NCBI RefSeq assembly: GCF_004345605.1
Contig: NZ_SLVY01000002.1
Span: forward strand, 186,001 to 250,000
Direction: 5' to 3'
Source of the DNA: Rhodococcus sp. SMB37
GTDB taxonomy: Bacteria; Actinomycetota; Actinomycetes; Mycobacteriales; Mycobacteriaceae
Length of the DNA stretch: 64,000 bases
The notes beneath the pieces are model-generated. The model saw only the letters and a list, made by a program, of their open reading frames with translations. It made no database searches and was not told the DNA's origin. Within the stretch, counting starts at the first letter, position 1; every line of letters begins with the position of its first letter. The position numbers were made by a program, and so were the translations under genes. This document shows, piece after piece, positions 1 through 8,846 of the stretch.

Positions 1-38
1 GTCGATCAGAGCGTCGGGACACTAGGCCGGCGGAGTCG

Positions 39-1064
39 CTAGGACAATTCACGTCGCAGGAGTTCAGCCCCAGCGGCAAGCGCGACCATCTTGTCTCGTG
101 CGACGCGTCGGCCCAGTGGCGCCATACCGCAATTGGTACTCGGGTAGAGCTTGTCTGCGTCAACAAACGGGAGTGCGCGACGAAGGGTTGCGGCGACCTC
201 TTCGGGCGTCTCAATGGTGTCGCTCGCCACATCGATCGCTCCCAGCATGACCTTCTTGCCCCGAAGCAGTTCGATCAGGTCAACAGGTACCCGCGAATTG
301 TGACTCTCCAGCGACACTATGTCGATCGATGACTGTCGCAGCAGTGGAAACGACTCTTCGTACTGGCGCCACTCGGCCCCGAGCGTTGCCTTCCAGTCAG
401 TGTTGGCTTTGATGCCGTAGCCGTAACAGATGTGAACGGCAGTTTCGCAACTCAGCCCTGCTGTCGCACGCTCGAGCGCCGCTACGCCCCAGTCTTTCAG
501 TTCGTCGAAGAACACGTTGAACGCGGGCTCATCGATCTGGATGATGTCGACGCCGGCGGCTTCCAAGTCCTTTGCTTCTTGGTTCAGGATAGTTGCGAAC
601 TCCCATGCCAGCATTTCGCGACTCTTGTAGTGGTCGTCGTAAAGCGTGTCGATCATTGTCATAGGGCCAGGCAAGGCCCATTTGATCGGCTGGTCGGTCG
701 CTGCTCGAAGACGCGTCGCATCCGCTGCGAACACTGACTTTTCGCGGCTCACCGCGCCGACAACCGTCGGGACGCTCGCGTCGTAGCGTTCACGAATTCG
801 CACGGTCTCGCGCCGGTCGAAGTCAACGCCACTGAGGTGCTCGATGAACGTGGTCACGAAATGCTGACGCGTCTGTTCACCATCGCTGATGATGTCGAGC
901 CCGGCATGACGCTGCTCATGTGCTGCGAGTGTCTGGGCGTCGAGTTTCCCTTCGCGCAGTTCGTCGTCTCGCAACTTCCACGGCGACCAGAGCTTCTCCG
1001 GCTCCGAAAGCCACGAGGGCTTGGGCAAGCTACCGACGATCGAGGTGGGCAGGAGCGTGTTCAT
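39..1064 (-). CDS. mesD: MesD-type folate-independent methionine synthase (MetE C-terminal-like)
   Basis: Cytoplasmic enzyme that probably methylates homocysteine to methionine. It corresponds only to the C-terminal catalytic barrel of MetE (about 341 residues) and lacks the N-terminal folate-binding half. Likely zinc ligands are visible: His and Cys in VHICYG, Glu in SLESHNS, and Cys in NCGMAPLG. The start is ATG 1064, with AAAGG upstream; a longer reading to 1115 would run into mesX. It lies 26 bp downstream of mesX on the same strand. As I recall, MesD is an oxygen-dependent methionine synthase that requires MesX; the methyl donor is not clear to me. The partner next door makes this assignment much better than a generic MetE-like call. 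Confidence 0.82.
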   Translation of the reverse strand: MNTLLPTSIVGSLPKPSWLSEPEKLWSPWKLRDDELREGKLDAQTLAAHEQRHAGLDIISDGEQTRQHFVTTFIEHLSGVDFDRRETVRIRERYDASVPTVVGAVSREKSVFAADATRLRAATDQPIKWALPGPMTMIDTLYDDHYKSREMLAWEFATILNQEAKDLEAAGVDIIQIDEPAFNVFFDELKDWGVAALERATAGLSCETAVHICYGYGIKANTDWKATLGAEWRQYEESFPLLRQSSIDIVSLESHNSRVPVDLIELLRGKKVMLGAIDVASDTIETPEEVAATLRRALPFVDADKLYPSTNCGMAPLGRRVARDKMVALAAGAELLRRELS

Positions 1065-1090
1065 CTTTGGTACCTTTCGGTCTCGGACGG

Positions 1091-2062
1091 TCAGGCGGAT
1101 TGCTCGGTAGCCCACCGTTCAAGAACAGCGCCATACGGTTTCATGAGATTCACCTCGGTGAACTTTCCCTGTGTGGTCGCGAGCCGAGTGCGCTCAACAC
1201 GGTCGTAGCTCACCTGCGGAACTGAATAGTTGCCGTTGTCGAGACTCGGCTGGTACACCTCCGACGCCGCAGTGTTCGCGTTGTAGATCTCGGGACGATA
1301 AACCTTCTGAAACGTCTCCATCGTCGCGATCGTTCCCGCGAGCGCGAGGAACGAATAGTCGTTGAGCAAGTCACCACGGTGGTAGAAGGCCAATGGAGCG
1401 ACGGACCCCTGAGGCATGAAGTAGCGAACCCTGAGCCCCATCTTCCCGAAGTACTGATCGGTGAGCGACTTGTCATCTGCCACATACTCCACCCCAAGAA
1501 TCGGGTGGTAATTCGTGAGCCGACGGTACGTCCTGGACGTCGAAACGCTGATGCAGATGACTGGAGGCTGCGAGAACCGTTCGCGATACTCGTCCGATTC
1601 AACAAAACGCTGAAAGACCTGCCCGTGCAGATCACCGAAGTCGCTGGGGATTCCCGTCGCTTCGTGCCCCGGGAGCCGAACGCTGAAATCGTAGTCGCGA
1701 ATGTACGAGGAGAAGTTGTTTCCGACGATGCCCTCCGTGCGGGCGCCTGTGGTGGTATCGACGATGTCGACGTCGAGCACTTCGATCACCGGAAAGGCGG
1801 CGTCATCCCCGGCCGACGCGAGATGCAGGTCCACCGAGACGATGTCGAGTTCGAGTGCGTAGCGGTCACCACGCGGATTGTCCCAGTGCACCAACTCGTT
1901 GACACGGGTGTTCATCATCGTCACCGCGTTGCACAGATTCTGCCGACGATTCTCGCCGCGTGCGAGATTCGCAAAGTTCGTCGTGCCGCGCGAGTTGGTC
2001 GACGGGGTGTAGTCCTCATTGAAGCGCGTCGTGCCGATACTGAAAACACACTCGTTCGTCAT
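1091..2062 (-). CDS. mesX: MesX (DUF1852), partner of MesD
   Basis: A DUF1852 protein of 323 residues, starting at ATG 2062 (MTNECVFSIG), the conserved family N terminus. The frame stays open to 2254, but the extra 64 residues look like intergenic DNA. Characteristic blocks are TTNFANLARGE near the N terminus, HWDNPRGDRY, and RVRYFMPQGS in the second half. From memory, MesX is needed for MesD activity in other aerobic bacteria; its chemistry is not known to me. It is cotranscribed with mesD and lies downstream of a LysR regulator on the same strand, with a 230-bp gap that probably holds its promoter. The family call is firm; the detailed role rests on homologues. Confidence 0.8.
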   Translation of the reverse strand: MTNECVFSIGTTRFNEDYTPSTNSRGTTNFANLARGENRRQNLCNAVTMMNTRVNELVHWDNPRGDRYALELDIVSVDLHLASAGDDAAFPVIEVLDVDIVDTTTGARTEGIVGNNFSSYIRDYDFSVRLPGHEATGIPSDFGDLHGQVFQRFVESDEYRERFSQPPVICISVSTSRTYRRLTNYHPILGVEYVADDKSLTDQYFGKMGLRVRYFMPQGSVAPLAFYHRGDLLNDYSFLALAGTIATMETFQKVYRPEIYNANTAASEVYQPSLDNGNYSVPQVSYDRVERTRLATTQGKFTEVNLMKPYGAVLERWATEQSA

Positions 2063-2250
2063 GCTGATCAGTTGCCCCAATACTTGCGGTGAGTGCAGCG
2101 ACGAGCGCGTCACCGCACGAAGTTCACTGCCTGAGTTTTCGCGGCACTTCAACCGAATCTCCCGATCGTCCAGGGCCGATCTTTCGGCCGAGAACACCCG
2201 GGAGCCGACTGTCCGAAGTGGCGTGGAAGTCAGTGTAAGTAGACCCGACG

Positions 2251-2277
2251 CCATAGCCTAATTACTTTTTGCGATAG
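2251..2277. promoter_or_regulatory. Candidate second LysR site upstream of mesX
   Basis: Contains CCATAG and CGATAG separated by 15 bases that include a T5 tract, the same words as the site at the lysR start but in direct rather than inverted arrangement. It sits about 190 bp upstream of the mesX ATG. This is inference from shared words only. Confidence 0.3.
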
Positions 2278-2294
2278 CTGGATATAGTCAATCC

Positions 2295-3248
2295 CTATGC
2301 CAGTAGATCAACTCCGAACCCCGAAACAACGTCGCGCATCTCCGCCACGAATCGCTGGGCCTGGCCGGTCAGAGACACCGAGGCATGACCGATCCAACCG
2401 ATCTCGATGCGATCGTCCACGTCGAGAGGAACAGCGACGATAGACGGATCGAGATCGTCCGAGACGATGCCGGTGGAGATGGTGTACCCACCCAGACCGA
2501 TCATGAGGTTGAAGATGGTCGCTCGATCGCTCACCCGAATGTCTTGCTTCGATGAACGGGTGGAGAGGATCTCTTCAGCGAGGTAGAAGGAGTTGTTCAC
2601 ACCCTGGTCGAACGTAAGCCGGGGAAAATCTTCAAGATCCCTCAGCGTCACACTCTTTCGCCCTGCAAGGGGGTTCGTGCGGGCGATGAAGATATGCGGC
2701 GAGGCCAGAAACAGCGGCGTGAAGACCAGCCCTGCTTCGCGAATCAGCTTGTTGATCACGTTTGCGTTGAACTCGTTGCGATAGAGCACACCGAGCTCAC
2801 TTCGCAGCGTGCGAACATCCTCGATGATGTCCCACGTGCGGGTCTCTCGAAGACTGAACGCGTACTCCGCAGCCTCGGACGCTTTCACCATGCGGGCGAA
2901 GGCGTCTACGACGAATGAGTAGTGCTGAGTTGATACGGCCAGGAGCCGGCGCGAGGGCCCGCGGCCAAGATACCGCTGTTCCAGAAGTTCCGATTGCTCA
3001 ACCACCTGGCGCGCGTAGCCGAGAAATTCCGCCCCGTCTTCGGTGAGCCTCACCCCACGGGTCGAGCGAACGAAGAGCGTACGTCCCACGCGACTTTCGA
3101 GGTCCTTCAGCGCGGCCGACATGGTCGGTTGCGCGACATAAAGCAGGTCCGCCGCGGCACTGATGGATCCTTCGGCAGCCACCTCCACGAAGTACCGCAA
3201 CTGCTGAAGGGTGATTCCCCGCACCGTTCCCGCGACGTCCCGTGCCAT
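2295..3248 (-). CDS. LysR-family transcriptional regulator of the mesXD locus
   Basis: A LysR-type regulator of 317 residues. The N-terminal winged helix-turn-helix spans about residues 12-70 (LQQLRYFVEVAAEGSISAAA, then QPTMSAALKDLE), followed by a periplasmic-binding-protein-like effector domain. It lies directly upstream of mesX in the same orientation, so it probably senses a methionine-pathway metabolite; that is inference. The ATG at 3248 falls inside a near-perfect T-N11-A box (ATAG-N7-CTAT), which suggests autoregulation at or just upstream of its own start. No Shine-Dalgarno sequence is obvious, so a leaderless transcript is possible. Confidence 0.85.
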   Translation of the reverse strand: MARDVAGTVRGITLQQLRYFVEVAAEGSISAAADLLYVAQPTMSAALKDLESRVGRTLFVRSTRGVRLTEDGAEFLGYARQVVEQSELLEQRYLGRGPSRRLLAVSTQHYSFVVDAFARMVKASEAAEYAFSLRETRTWDIIEDVRTLRSELGVLYRNEFNANVINKLIREAGLVFTPLFLASPHIFIARTNPLAGRKSVTLRDLEDFPRLTFDQGVNNSFYLAEEILSTRSSKQDIRVSDRATIFNLMIGLGGYTISTGIVSDDLDPSIVAVPLDVDDRIEIGWIGHASVSLTGQAQRFVAEMRDVVSGFGVDLLA

Positions 3249-3264
3249 AGCAAAAACCTATCGC
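3245..3264. promoter_or_regulatory. Candidate LysR operator overlapping the lysR start
   Basis: Plus-strand CCATAG and CTATCG flank a seven-base A-rich centre, giving ATAG-N7-CTAT with the T-N11-A spacing typical of LysR boxes. It overlaps the lysR ATG. The words CCATAG and CGATAG and an A5 tract recur at 2251-2277 upstream of mesX. Confidence 0.45.
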
Positions 3265-3358
3265 ACCTGTACACCTCGCCGACGCTGCGGATGACCGGTG
3301 TGCCGTCTATGGGCGCGTCAGCGACGACCGGCTCAAGACCGGCCCCACCGAAAACAAA

Positions 3359-3383
3359 CCCGCTCCGACTCGGTCGGAGCGGG
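3359..3383 (-). terminator. Intrinsic terminator after tRNA-Ala
   Basis: A perfect 10-bp GC-rich stem (3359-3368 with 3374-3383) around a five-base loop. It is followed on the minus strand by TTTGTTTT, and it lies 11 bp past the tRNA 3' end. Confidence 0.75.
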
Positions 3384-3393
3384 CTTCTTTCTG

Positions 3394-3466
3394 TGGAGCT
3401 AAGGGGACTCGAACCCCTGACCCCCACACTGCCAGTGTGGTGCGCTACCAGCTGCGCCATAGCCCC
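3394..3466 (-). tRNA. tRNA-Ala (anticodon GGC)
   Basis: A 73-base cloverleaf. The acceptor stem GGGGCTA pairs with TAGCTCC and contains the G3:U70 wobble that identifies alanine tRNA. The anticodon loop is CTGGCAG, and the T arm carries GGTTCGAGTCC. The 3' CCA is not encoded; the next bases are CAG. Confidence 0.95.
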
Positions 3467-3595
3467 ATATTCTCGTTCTCAGCGTCCGGGTGGCCCCTCG
3501 CGCTGAAAGAAAAACTACACCATCCGGCTCTGAGCCAACAAATCGCCTGGTCAGGGCGGTGACGGGCATGAGCGCCGGCCACCGCCCCAGACAGG

Positions 3596-4345
3596 TCAGC
3601 CTGCGAGCTCTGACACCCAGTTGTCGTTGCCGAGCGCGTCGATGACGGTTCCGTTCTGGATGACGGCGGGAGTGCCCGCTGCACCTGTGGTGGCGAGGAG
3701 CTGGCGCCCCGCTTCCGCGGACGTCGCGGCCTGCTCGACGCGGGCGCCGTCAGCGATGCACGACACCGCGTCGTCGGATGCTCCCGCGTCCCGGGCAATC
3801 TGTGCGAGCTGCTCGTTGCTGTGATCGCCGTCGCCGCCCTCTGCCGGCTGATTGTCAGGTGAGAAGACCGCGGCATGGAAGGCAGAGAACGCAATCGCGT
3901 CGCCGGTTTCGGCAACACACTGGTTCGCCGCGACAGCTCGCGTCGAGTAGTCGCCACTGCTCGACAACCGATCGAGGAATGCGAGGATGTGGTACCGCAC
4001 CGCGACCGTGCCGTCGTCGATCGCCTGTGCCAGTTCCTGCCCGTGCTTGTGCTCGAGCTCGGCGCAGTACGGGCACATCGGATCTTCGAAGACGTCGACG
4101 GTGGTAGCGGCGTCCGGGAGGCCGAGCAGGATCGTGCCGTCCTCGTCGAGGGTGACTTCGACGGCAGCGTTGCTGACACTTCCGTATCCGTCATTGCGGG
4201 AATCGGTGCTTCCCGACTGCCACAGCACTCCGCCGATGACGAGCACCGCAACGATCACGACCGCGATGCCACCGAGGATGTAGGTGGAGGTGTTCGACGT
4301 CGGCTCCGGCGAGTATTTGACCGGCTTGACCTTCTTCGCACTCAC
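3596..4345 (-). CDS. DsbA-family membrane-anchored thioredoxin-fold protein
   Basis: A 249-residue thiol-disulfide oxidoreductase probably acting outside the membrane. After a short basic N terminus there is one membrane segment (about residues 22-41, YILGGIAVVIVAVLVIGGVL), then a DsbA-like thioredoxin fold with the active site CPYC (DPMCPYCAELE). A cis-Pro loop is visible at GTPAVIQNG. The start is GTG 4345, preceded by AAGGAC and overlapping the stop of the upstream gene by four bases (GTGA); the longer ATG reading to 4474 is rejected. It resembles the mycobacterial Rv2969c type, but its partner here is MauE/DoxX-like rather than VKOR. Confidence 0.85.
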   Translation of the reverse strand: MSAKKVKPVKYSPEPTSNTSTYILGGIAVVIVAVLVIGGVLWQSGSTDSRNDGYGSVSNAAVEVTLDEDGTILLGLPDAATTVDVFEDPMCPYCAELEHKHGQELAQAIDDGTVAVRYHILAFLDRLSSSGDYSTRAVAANQCVAETGDAIAFSAFHAAVFSPDNQPAEGGDGDHSNEQLAQIARDAGASDDAVSCIADGARVEQAATSAEAGRQLLATTGAAGTPAVIQNGTVIDALGNDNWVSELAG

Positions 4346-4872
4346 GAATGCTGTCCTTCGTTGATCGGTGAATTGTCCGGCTTCACTCTGCCACCGGGGT
4401 CTGAGTTCGTCCTGAGAGCCGCCCGGGAACGCGGACCGAGCGCGAGAGGCGTGCGCGGAAACACTGTCAGCCACACAGACAGGGCGAGGAAGCCGACGTC
4501 ACGGGCGATCTCGCGGGCATAGTCGCCGCCGTCGATCCCTTCCGCCACGCCGCCACCCCCGAAGCATCCGCAGTCGATGGACAGTCCCCGGCTCCAGGCC
4601 GACACGATCGCGCCGATGAGCACAGCAAGCGTCACCCCGGACAGCACCGCCGCCGGCCGCACCGCGAGGCCCACCAGCAGCAGGAGCCCGAGGACGATTT
4701 CGACCATCGGAAGCACCGCGGCCACAGGTCTCACCAGGTCGGTGGGAAGAAGTTGGTAGGCACGCACCGCCACGACGGTCTGCGTCGGATCGGAGAACTT
4801 GATCCACCCGGAGATCAGCCATACCGCAGCGAGACCGAGCCGCGCCGCTGCGGAGACGATGCGAATCCACAC
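4342..4872 (-). CDS. MauE/DoxX-family redox membrane protein
   Basis: A four-helix membrane protein of 176 residues (helices near 5-25, 45-70, 72-95 and 120-140). A Cys pair appears in SIDCGCFGGG between helices 3 and 4, as in MauE-like proteins that pass electrons to extracytoplasmic thioredoxin-fold partners. Translational coupling with the DsbA-like gene (GTGA overlap) supports a working pair in disulfide exchange. The C-terminal 25 residues are polar and poorly conserved in appearance. The precise electron donor cannot be told from the sequence. Confidence 0.75.
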   Translation of the reverse strand: MWIRIVSAAARLGLAAVWLISGWIKFSDPTQTVVAVRAYQLLPTDLVRPVAAVLPMVEIVLGLLLLVGLAVRPAAVLSGVTLAVLIGAIVSAWSRGLSIDCGCFGGGGVAEGIDGGDYAREIARDVGFLALSVWLTVFPRTPLALGPRSRAALRTNSDPGGRVKPDNSPINEGQHS

Positions 4873-4897
4873 GGGGACGACACTACAGACCTACCGG

Positions 4898-6133
4898 TCA
4901 GCGATCCGTATCGCCGGTCACAGGCTTCTCGACGACCGGCTCGGTGGCCGGTCCGTCGTGACGCGGAGCCCGCGCCAGGGCCCACGGAATCACCGCCGCC
5001 AGCATGATCACCCCGGTCACACCGAACGCCACCGAATAGGACCACCGCTCGGCGATCATCCCCGCGGCAATCGGTCCGATCACTGCACCGATGTCCGAGG
5101 TCATCTGGAATGTGGCGAGCACCGGCCCACCGCGTGCCTTGCTGCCCACCACGTCGGCGATCGCGGCCTGCTGCGACGGGTTGATCAGACCGGATCCCAC
5201 GCCGGCCACGGCGGACGTGATCAGAAACACCGAGAGGTCTGAGGACAGGCCCATCACGACAGTGCTCACACCGCAGACGACGAGTCCGGCGAGGACGAAC
5301 GGGCGCCGCCCGTATCGGTCGGACCACGCGCCGGACTTGACCAGCACGAGCGCGTTGCCCACCGCGAACGCGGTCAGTGCGACACCCGCGATCCCTTCGC
5401 TCTGGTTCAGGGCCTCGACGACGAACAGTGGGACCATCGCGACGCGGACACCGAACACCACCCAGCCGTTGGCGAAGTTGGAAGTGAGCGCCGCGCGGTA
5501 CGTCGACGACCGGAGCGCGGTGCTCAGCCGCATCACCGGAGCGCTGTCGCCCGAGGCCGGTTGCGCCAGATGCGACTTGCGCAGGCTGATCCCGACCACG
5601 GAGGCCGCCACGAGCAGCGCGACCGCATAAATGAGGAACGGAGCACGCAGGCCGAGCCCGACAAGGGCTCCCCCGAGCAGCGGCCCGGTGATGTTGCCGA
5701 GCAGGAAACTCGTCGCATAGAGCGCGGACACGCGGCCGCGCGCATCGGGTGGCGCGATGCGCACGAGCAGCCCCAGCGCAGCCACGGTGAACATCGTCGA
5801 GCCGATGCCGCCGAGTCCTCGGAAGACCAGGAGCTGCCAGTAGGTCTGCGCGAAGGCAACCGCACCCGTCGACACGGCGACGATGAGGACGCCGGTGATG
5901 TAGATCGGCCGCTCGCCGAGTTTCTGGACGAGCAGTCCGCTGGCCGGAGCGAACGCGAGTCGCATGAACGCGAACGCCGAGATGACGACCGTGGCTGCGG
6001 TGATACCCACGTCGAAGCTCCGCGCGAACTGCGGCAACGCGGGAGCGACGAGACCGAAGCCAAGGGCGATGACGAAGCTCGCCGCAACGAGTACCCAGAT
6101 TTCGCGCGGCAGAGCCACGCCACGTGTACGCAT
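4898..6133 (-). CDS. MFS transporter, probable drug/metabolite exporter
   Basis: A 411-residue protein with about 12 predicted hydrophobic segments. It has the MFS loop 2-3 signature region (PASGLLVQKLGERPIYITG) and the repeated version in the second half (GAWSDRYGRRPFVLAG). It starts at ATG 6133 and ends 25 bp before the DoxX-like gene, so the three genes may form one operon. Family features fit multidrug-type exporters, but the substrate is not predictable. Confidence 0.8.
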   Translation of the reverse strand: MRTRGVALPREIWVLVAASFVIALGFGLVAPALPQFARSFDVGITAATVVISAFAFMRLAFAPASGLLVQKLGERPIYITGVLIVAVSTGAVAFAQTYWQLLVFRGLGGIGSTMFTVAALGLLVRIAPPDARGRVSALYATSFLLGNITGPLLGGALVGLGLRAPFLIYAVALLVAASVVGISLRKSHLAQPASGDSAPVMRLSTALRSSTYRAALTSNFANGWVVFGVRVAMVPLFVVEALNQSEGIAGVALTAFAVGNALVLVKSGAWSDRYGRRPFVLAGLVVCGVSTVVMGLSSDLSVFLITSAVAGVGSGLINPSQQAAIADVVGSKARGGPVLATFQMTSDIGAVIGPIAAGMIAERWSYSVAFGVTGVIMLAAVIPWALARAPRHDGPATEPVVEKPVTGDTDR

Positions 6134-6196
6134 GATGCGGCAATGTTAGCGATGCGCACGACCGCGATCGGTTCGAGCCCGAGGTGCGCCTCGCGG

Positions 6197-7825
6197 TCAG
6201 CCCAACACCGACGACACCAGTGCGCGCGCCGCGTCCTGCACCTGCGCGAGATGCTCGGCGCCGTTGAACGATTCTGCGTAGATCTTGTACACGTCTTCGG
6301 TGCCGGACGGACGCGCCGCAAACCACGCGTTCTCGGTCGTCACCTTCAACCCACCGATCGCCGCGCCGTTGCCGGGTGCCTCGGTGAGTGTCGCGGTGAT
6401 CTTCTCGCCTGCAAGTTCGGTGGCGCTCACCTGCTCGGGCGACAGCTTTGCGAGAATCGCCTTCTGTTCTCGCGTGGCCGGCGCATCGACCCGCGCATAG
6501 GCCGGATCCCCGTACCGGCCCGCGAGTTCGGCGTAACGCCGAGAGGGCGTCGCACCGGTCACCGCGGTGATCTCGGCGGCCAGCAACGCGAGCACGATGC
6601 CGTCCTTGTCGGTGGACCACACCGCCCCGTCACGACGCAGGAAGGAAGCACCCGCGCTCTCCTCCCCCCCGAATCCGAGACTGCCGTCGAGCAGGCCCGG
6701 CACGAACGACTTGAAGCCCACCGGTACTTCGAGCAGGTCACGTCCCAGTCCGGCAGCGACGCGATCGATCATCGACGAACTCACAAGTGTCTTACCGACC
6801 TTGCTCCCCTCGGACCAGCCCGGCCGGTTCCGGAAGAGATAGTCGATGGCCACCGCGAGGTAGTGGTTGGGATTGAGCAGGCCGCCGTCCGGGGTGACGA
6901 TGCCGTGACGGTCCGAGTCCGCGTCGTTGCCGGTCGCAAGGTCGTACTTGTCGCGGGCGCCGATGAGCGACGCCATCGCATCGGGTGACGAGCAATCCAT
7001 CCGGATCTTCCCGTCGGTGTCGAGTGTCATGAATCGCCAGGTGGCGTCGACGAGCGGGTTCACGACGGTGAGGTCGAGGCGGTGCCGGTCGGCGATCTCA
7101 CCCCAGTAGTCGACGGACGCGCCGCCGAGCGGATCGGCGCCGATGCGCAGGCCCGCAGCCCGGATCACGTCGAAATCCACGATGTTCGGGAGGTCGTCGA
7201 TGTAGGTGCCGAGGAAGTCGTAGCGACCGGCCGCTGCCCGCGCGTCGACCGCTGGTACGCGCTTGACGCCCGCAAGGCCCGCGGTGAGGAGTTCGTTGGC
7301 GCGGGCCGCGATGACGGAGGTGGCGTCGGTGTCGGCGGGTCCACCGTGCGGCGGATTGTATTTGAAGCCCCCGTCGCGGGGCGGGTTGTGCGACGGCGTC
7401 ACGACGATGCCGTCCGCTGACGCACCGTCGCCGGCATTGTGACGCAGGATCGAATGGCTGATCGCGGGGGTCGGTGTGAACCGATCGCGCGAATCGATCA
7501 CCACCGCGACGTCGTTGGCAATCAAGACCTCGAGCGCGGTCGTCCAGGCGGGCTCGGACAGCGCGTGTGTGTCGCGACCCAGGAACAGCGGTCCGGTCGT
7601 GCCCTGCGCTGCGCGGTATTCGACGATGGCCTGGGTGGTGGCGAGAATGTGCTGCTCGTTGAAGGCCGCGTCGAGACTCGACCCACGGTGCCCCGAAGTG
7701 CCGAACGCCACCTGCTGAAGCGGGTTCTCAGGATCCGGCCGAATTGTGTAGTAGGCAGTCACCAGATGCGCAAGGTCGACCAGATCCTCGGGTGCTGCCG
7801 GTTGCCCCGCTCGTTCATGCGCCAT
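6197..7825 (-). CDS. pgm: Phosphoglucomutase (alpha-D-glucose specific)
   Basis: Interconverts glucose-1-phosphate and glucose-6-phosphate in the cytoplasm, linking glycogen/trehalose and wall-sugar precursors to glycolysis. The 542-residue protein shows the phosphoserine loop ([13 protein letters not shown]), the Mg-binding loop ([10 protein letters not shown]) and the C-terminal phosphate-binding loop ([11 protein letters not shown]). The N terminus has the family block FGTSGHRG. The start is ATG 7825 with a strong GGAGG nine bases upstream; the reading to 7891 is rejected. It has 62 bp to the MFS gene downstream. Confidence 0.93.
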   Translation of the reverse strand: MAHERAGQPAAPEDLVDLAHLVTAYYTIRPDPENPLQQVAFGTSGHRGSSLDAAFNEQHILATTQAIVEYRAAQGTTGPLFLGRDTHALSEPAWTTALEVLIANDVAVVIDSRDRFTPTPAISHSILRHNAGDGASADGIVVTPSHNPPRDGGFKYNPPHGGPADTDATSVIAARANELLTAGLAGVKRVPAVDARAAAGRYDFLGTYIDDLPNIVDFDVIRAAGLRIGADPLGGASVDYWGEIADRHRLDLTVVNPLVDATWRFMTLDTDGKIRMDCSSPDAMASLIGARDKYDLATGNDADSDRHGIVTPDGGLLNPNHYLAVAIDYLFRNRPGWSEGSKVGKTLVSSSMIDRVAAGLGRDLLEVPVGFKSFVPGLLDGSLGFGGEESAGASFLRRDGAVWSTDKDGIVLALLAAEITAVTGATPSRRYAELAGRYGDPAYARVDAPATREQKAILAKLSPEQVSATELAGEKITATLTEAPGNGAAIGGLKVTTENAWFAARPSGTEDVYKIYAESFNGAEHLAQVQDAARALVSSVLG

Positions 7826-7940
7826 GGGTCCTCCTCGTCGAACGCGTGTGGTGACCATCTTGCCCGCGGGAGGGCGCGTACGCGCGGCCATCCTGAGTCG
7901 TTCGCGTCGGAACCCTGGGTCGGCTCGCCGTCCGGAGGCG

Positions 7941-8300
7941 GTGAAGGTAGTCGCACGACCCGCCGGCCGGCATCCCGACCCCTATTTCGATCCGCGTATC
8001 GAACGATACTGGGACGGGCAGCAGTGGACCGAACACACCCGTCCCATCGGAAGTTCGGTGTCGCAGCCCTGACCGGCGGAACCTCCGACGAACAGGGCCC
8101 TGTCACGGCCGCAGTGACAACGACGTCCGAATCGGCGCCCACCACGACAGCCCCTCGCACGACAGCCACCTCTCGCACCACCACGCCTGCGCCGACCACC
8201 ACATCCCTCGCGCCCGACTCGACCACGACAGTTCCGGCGCTCGCACCGGCGGCACCTCGGACAACAACCACCGCGTTCCATACCCGGCGACCTCGCGAAC
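7941..8300 (+). pseudogene. Broken DUF2510 protein remnant with Thr/Pro-rich linker
   Basis: The frame ending at 8072 carries a recognisable DUF2510 motif (HPDPYFDP, then RYWDGQQWTEH). Just where it stops, a different frame (about 8066-8300) continues with a long Thr/Pro/Ala-rich stretch typical of linkers in DUF2510 membrane proteins. No membrane helix follows, because the tmRNA gene begins. I read this as a frameshifted and truncated gene. A GTG at 7941 with a close-spaced GGAGG could be its start. It occupies most of the pgm-tmRNA gap. Confidence 0.4.
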
Positions 8301-8310
8301 ACATGAAAAT

Positions 8311-8350
8311 ACCCCGGGTGAAAGACCTGATCTGGTCTCTCACCCGGGGT
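8311..8350 (-). terminator. Terminator of the tmRNA gene
   Basis: A ten-base arm (8311-8320) pairs with 8341-8350, extended inward by a second GACC/GGTC stem. On the minus strand it is followed by TATTTTC. It lies five bases past the tmRNA 3' end. Confidence 0.75.
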
Positions 8351-8355
8351 TTCGG

Positions 8356-8723
8356 TGGAGCTGCCGGGAATCGAACCCGGGTCCTCCGCCGCCTTGCCAA
8401 GGCTTCTCCGTGTGCAGTCCGCTATGTCTCTACTTGGATCTCCCGGTCTCGCGAACAAGCCGTGATGACGATCCCAGTCACTGTTGGGTGTCCCATCCGA
8501 CTCCGTGACCGAGCCGGTAGGTAAAGCCCTCTAGCTGATGCCAGTACCCGACCCGAGGGCGAGATCGGACTGACAGACACGCTTCGCTACTTAGGCAGCG
8601 AGAGCGTAGTCGCGCTGATTGGAATCGGCGCTTAATTGGTTGCAGCGACGCTTACGGTGGTCTCTTGCCTGCACCGACACGCTTCCCTTGACTCAACGTA
8701 CGTAGTCGAAACCGTTCAGCCCC
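8356..8723 (-). ncRNA. ssrA: tmRNA (SsrA)
   Basis: A 368-nt transfer-messenger RNA that, with SmpB, releases stalled ribosomes and tags the nascent chain. The 5' end GGGGCTG pairs with the 3' CAGCTCC; the T arm is GGTTCGATTCC. The reading frame on the minus strand encodes ADSNQRDYALAA followed by TAA (near 8593-8631), the actinobacterial tag type. The terminal CCA is incomplete (CC then G), so it must be finished by CCA-adding enzyme. smpB lies about 1 kb upstream on the same strand. Confidence 0.95.
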
Positions 8724-8846
8724 GTACGCGCCTGCGACGTTCGCAGGACTACCTACATTAACGTCACGTGCACCCGATGTCATTCCCTTTTCCAGGATTG
8801 TCCGGATGACGCCGCTCACAATGCCCCGACGGCCCGGTGGGGTAGC

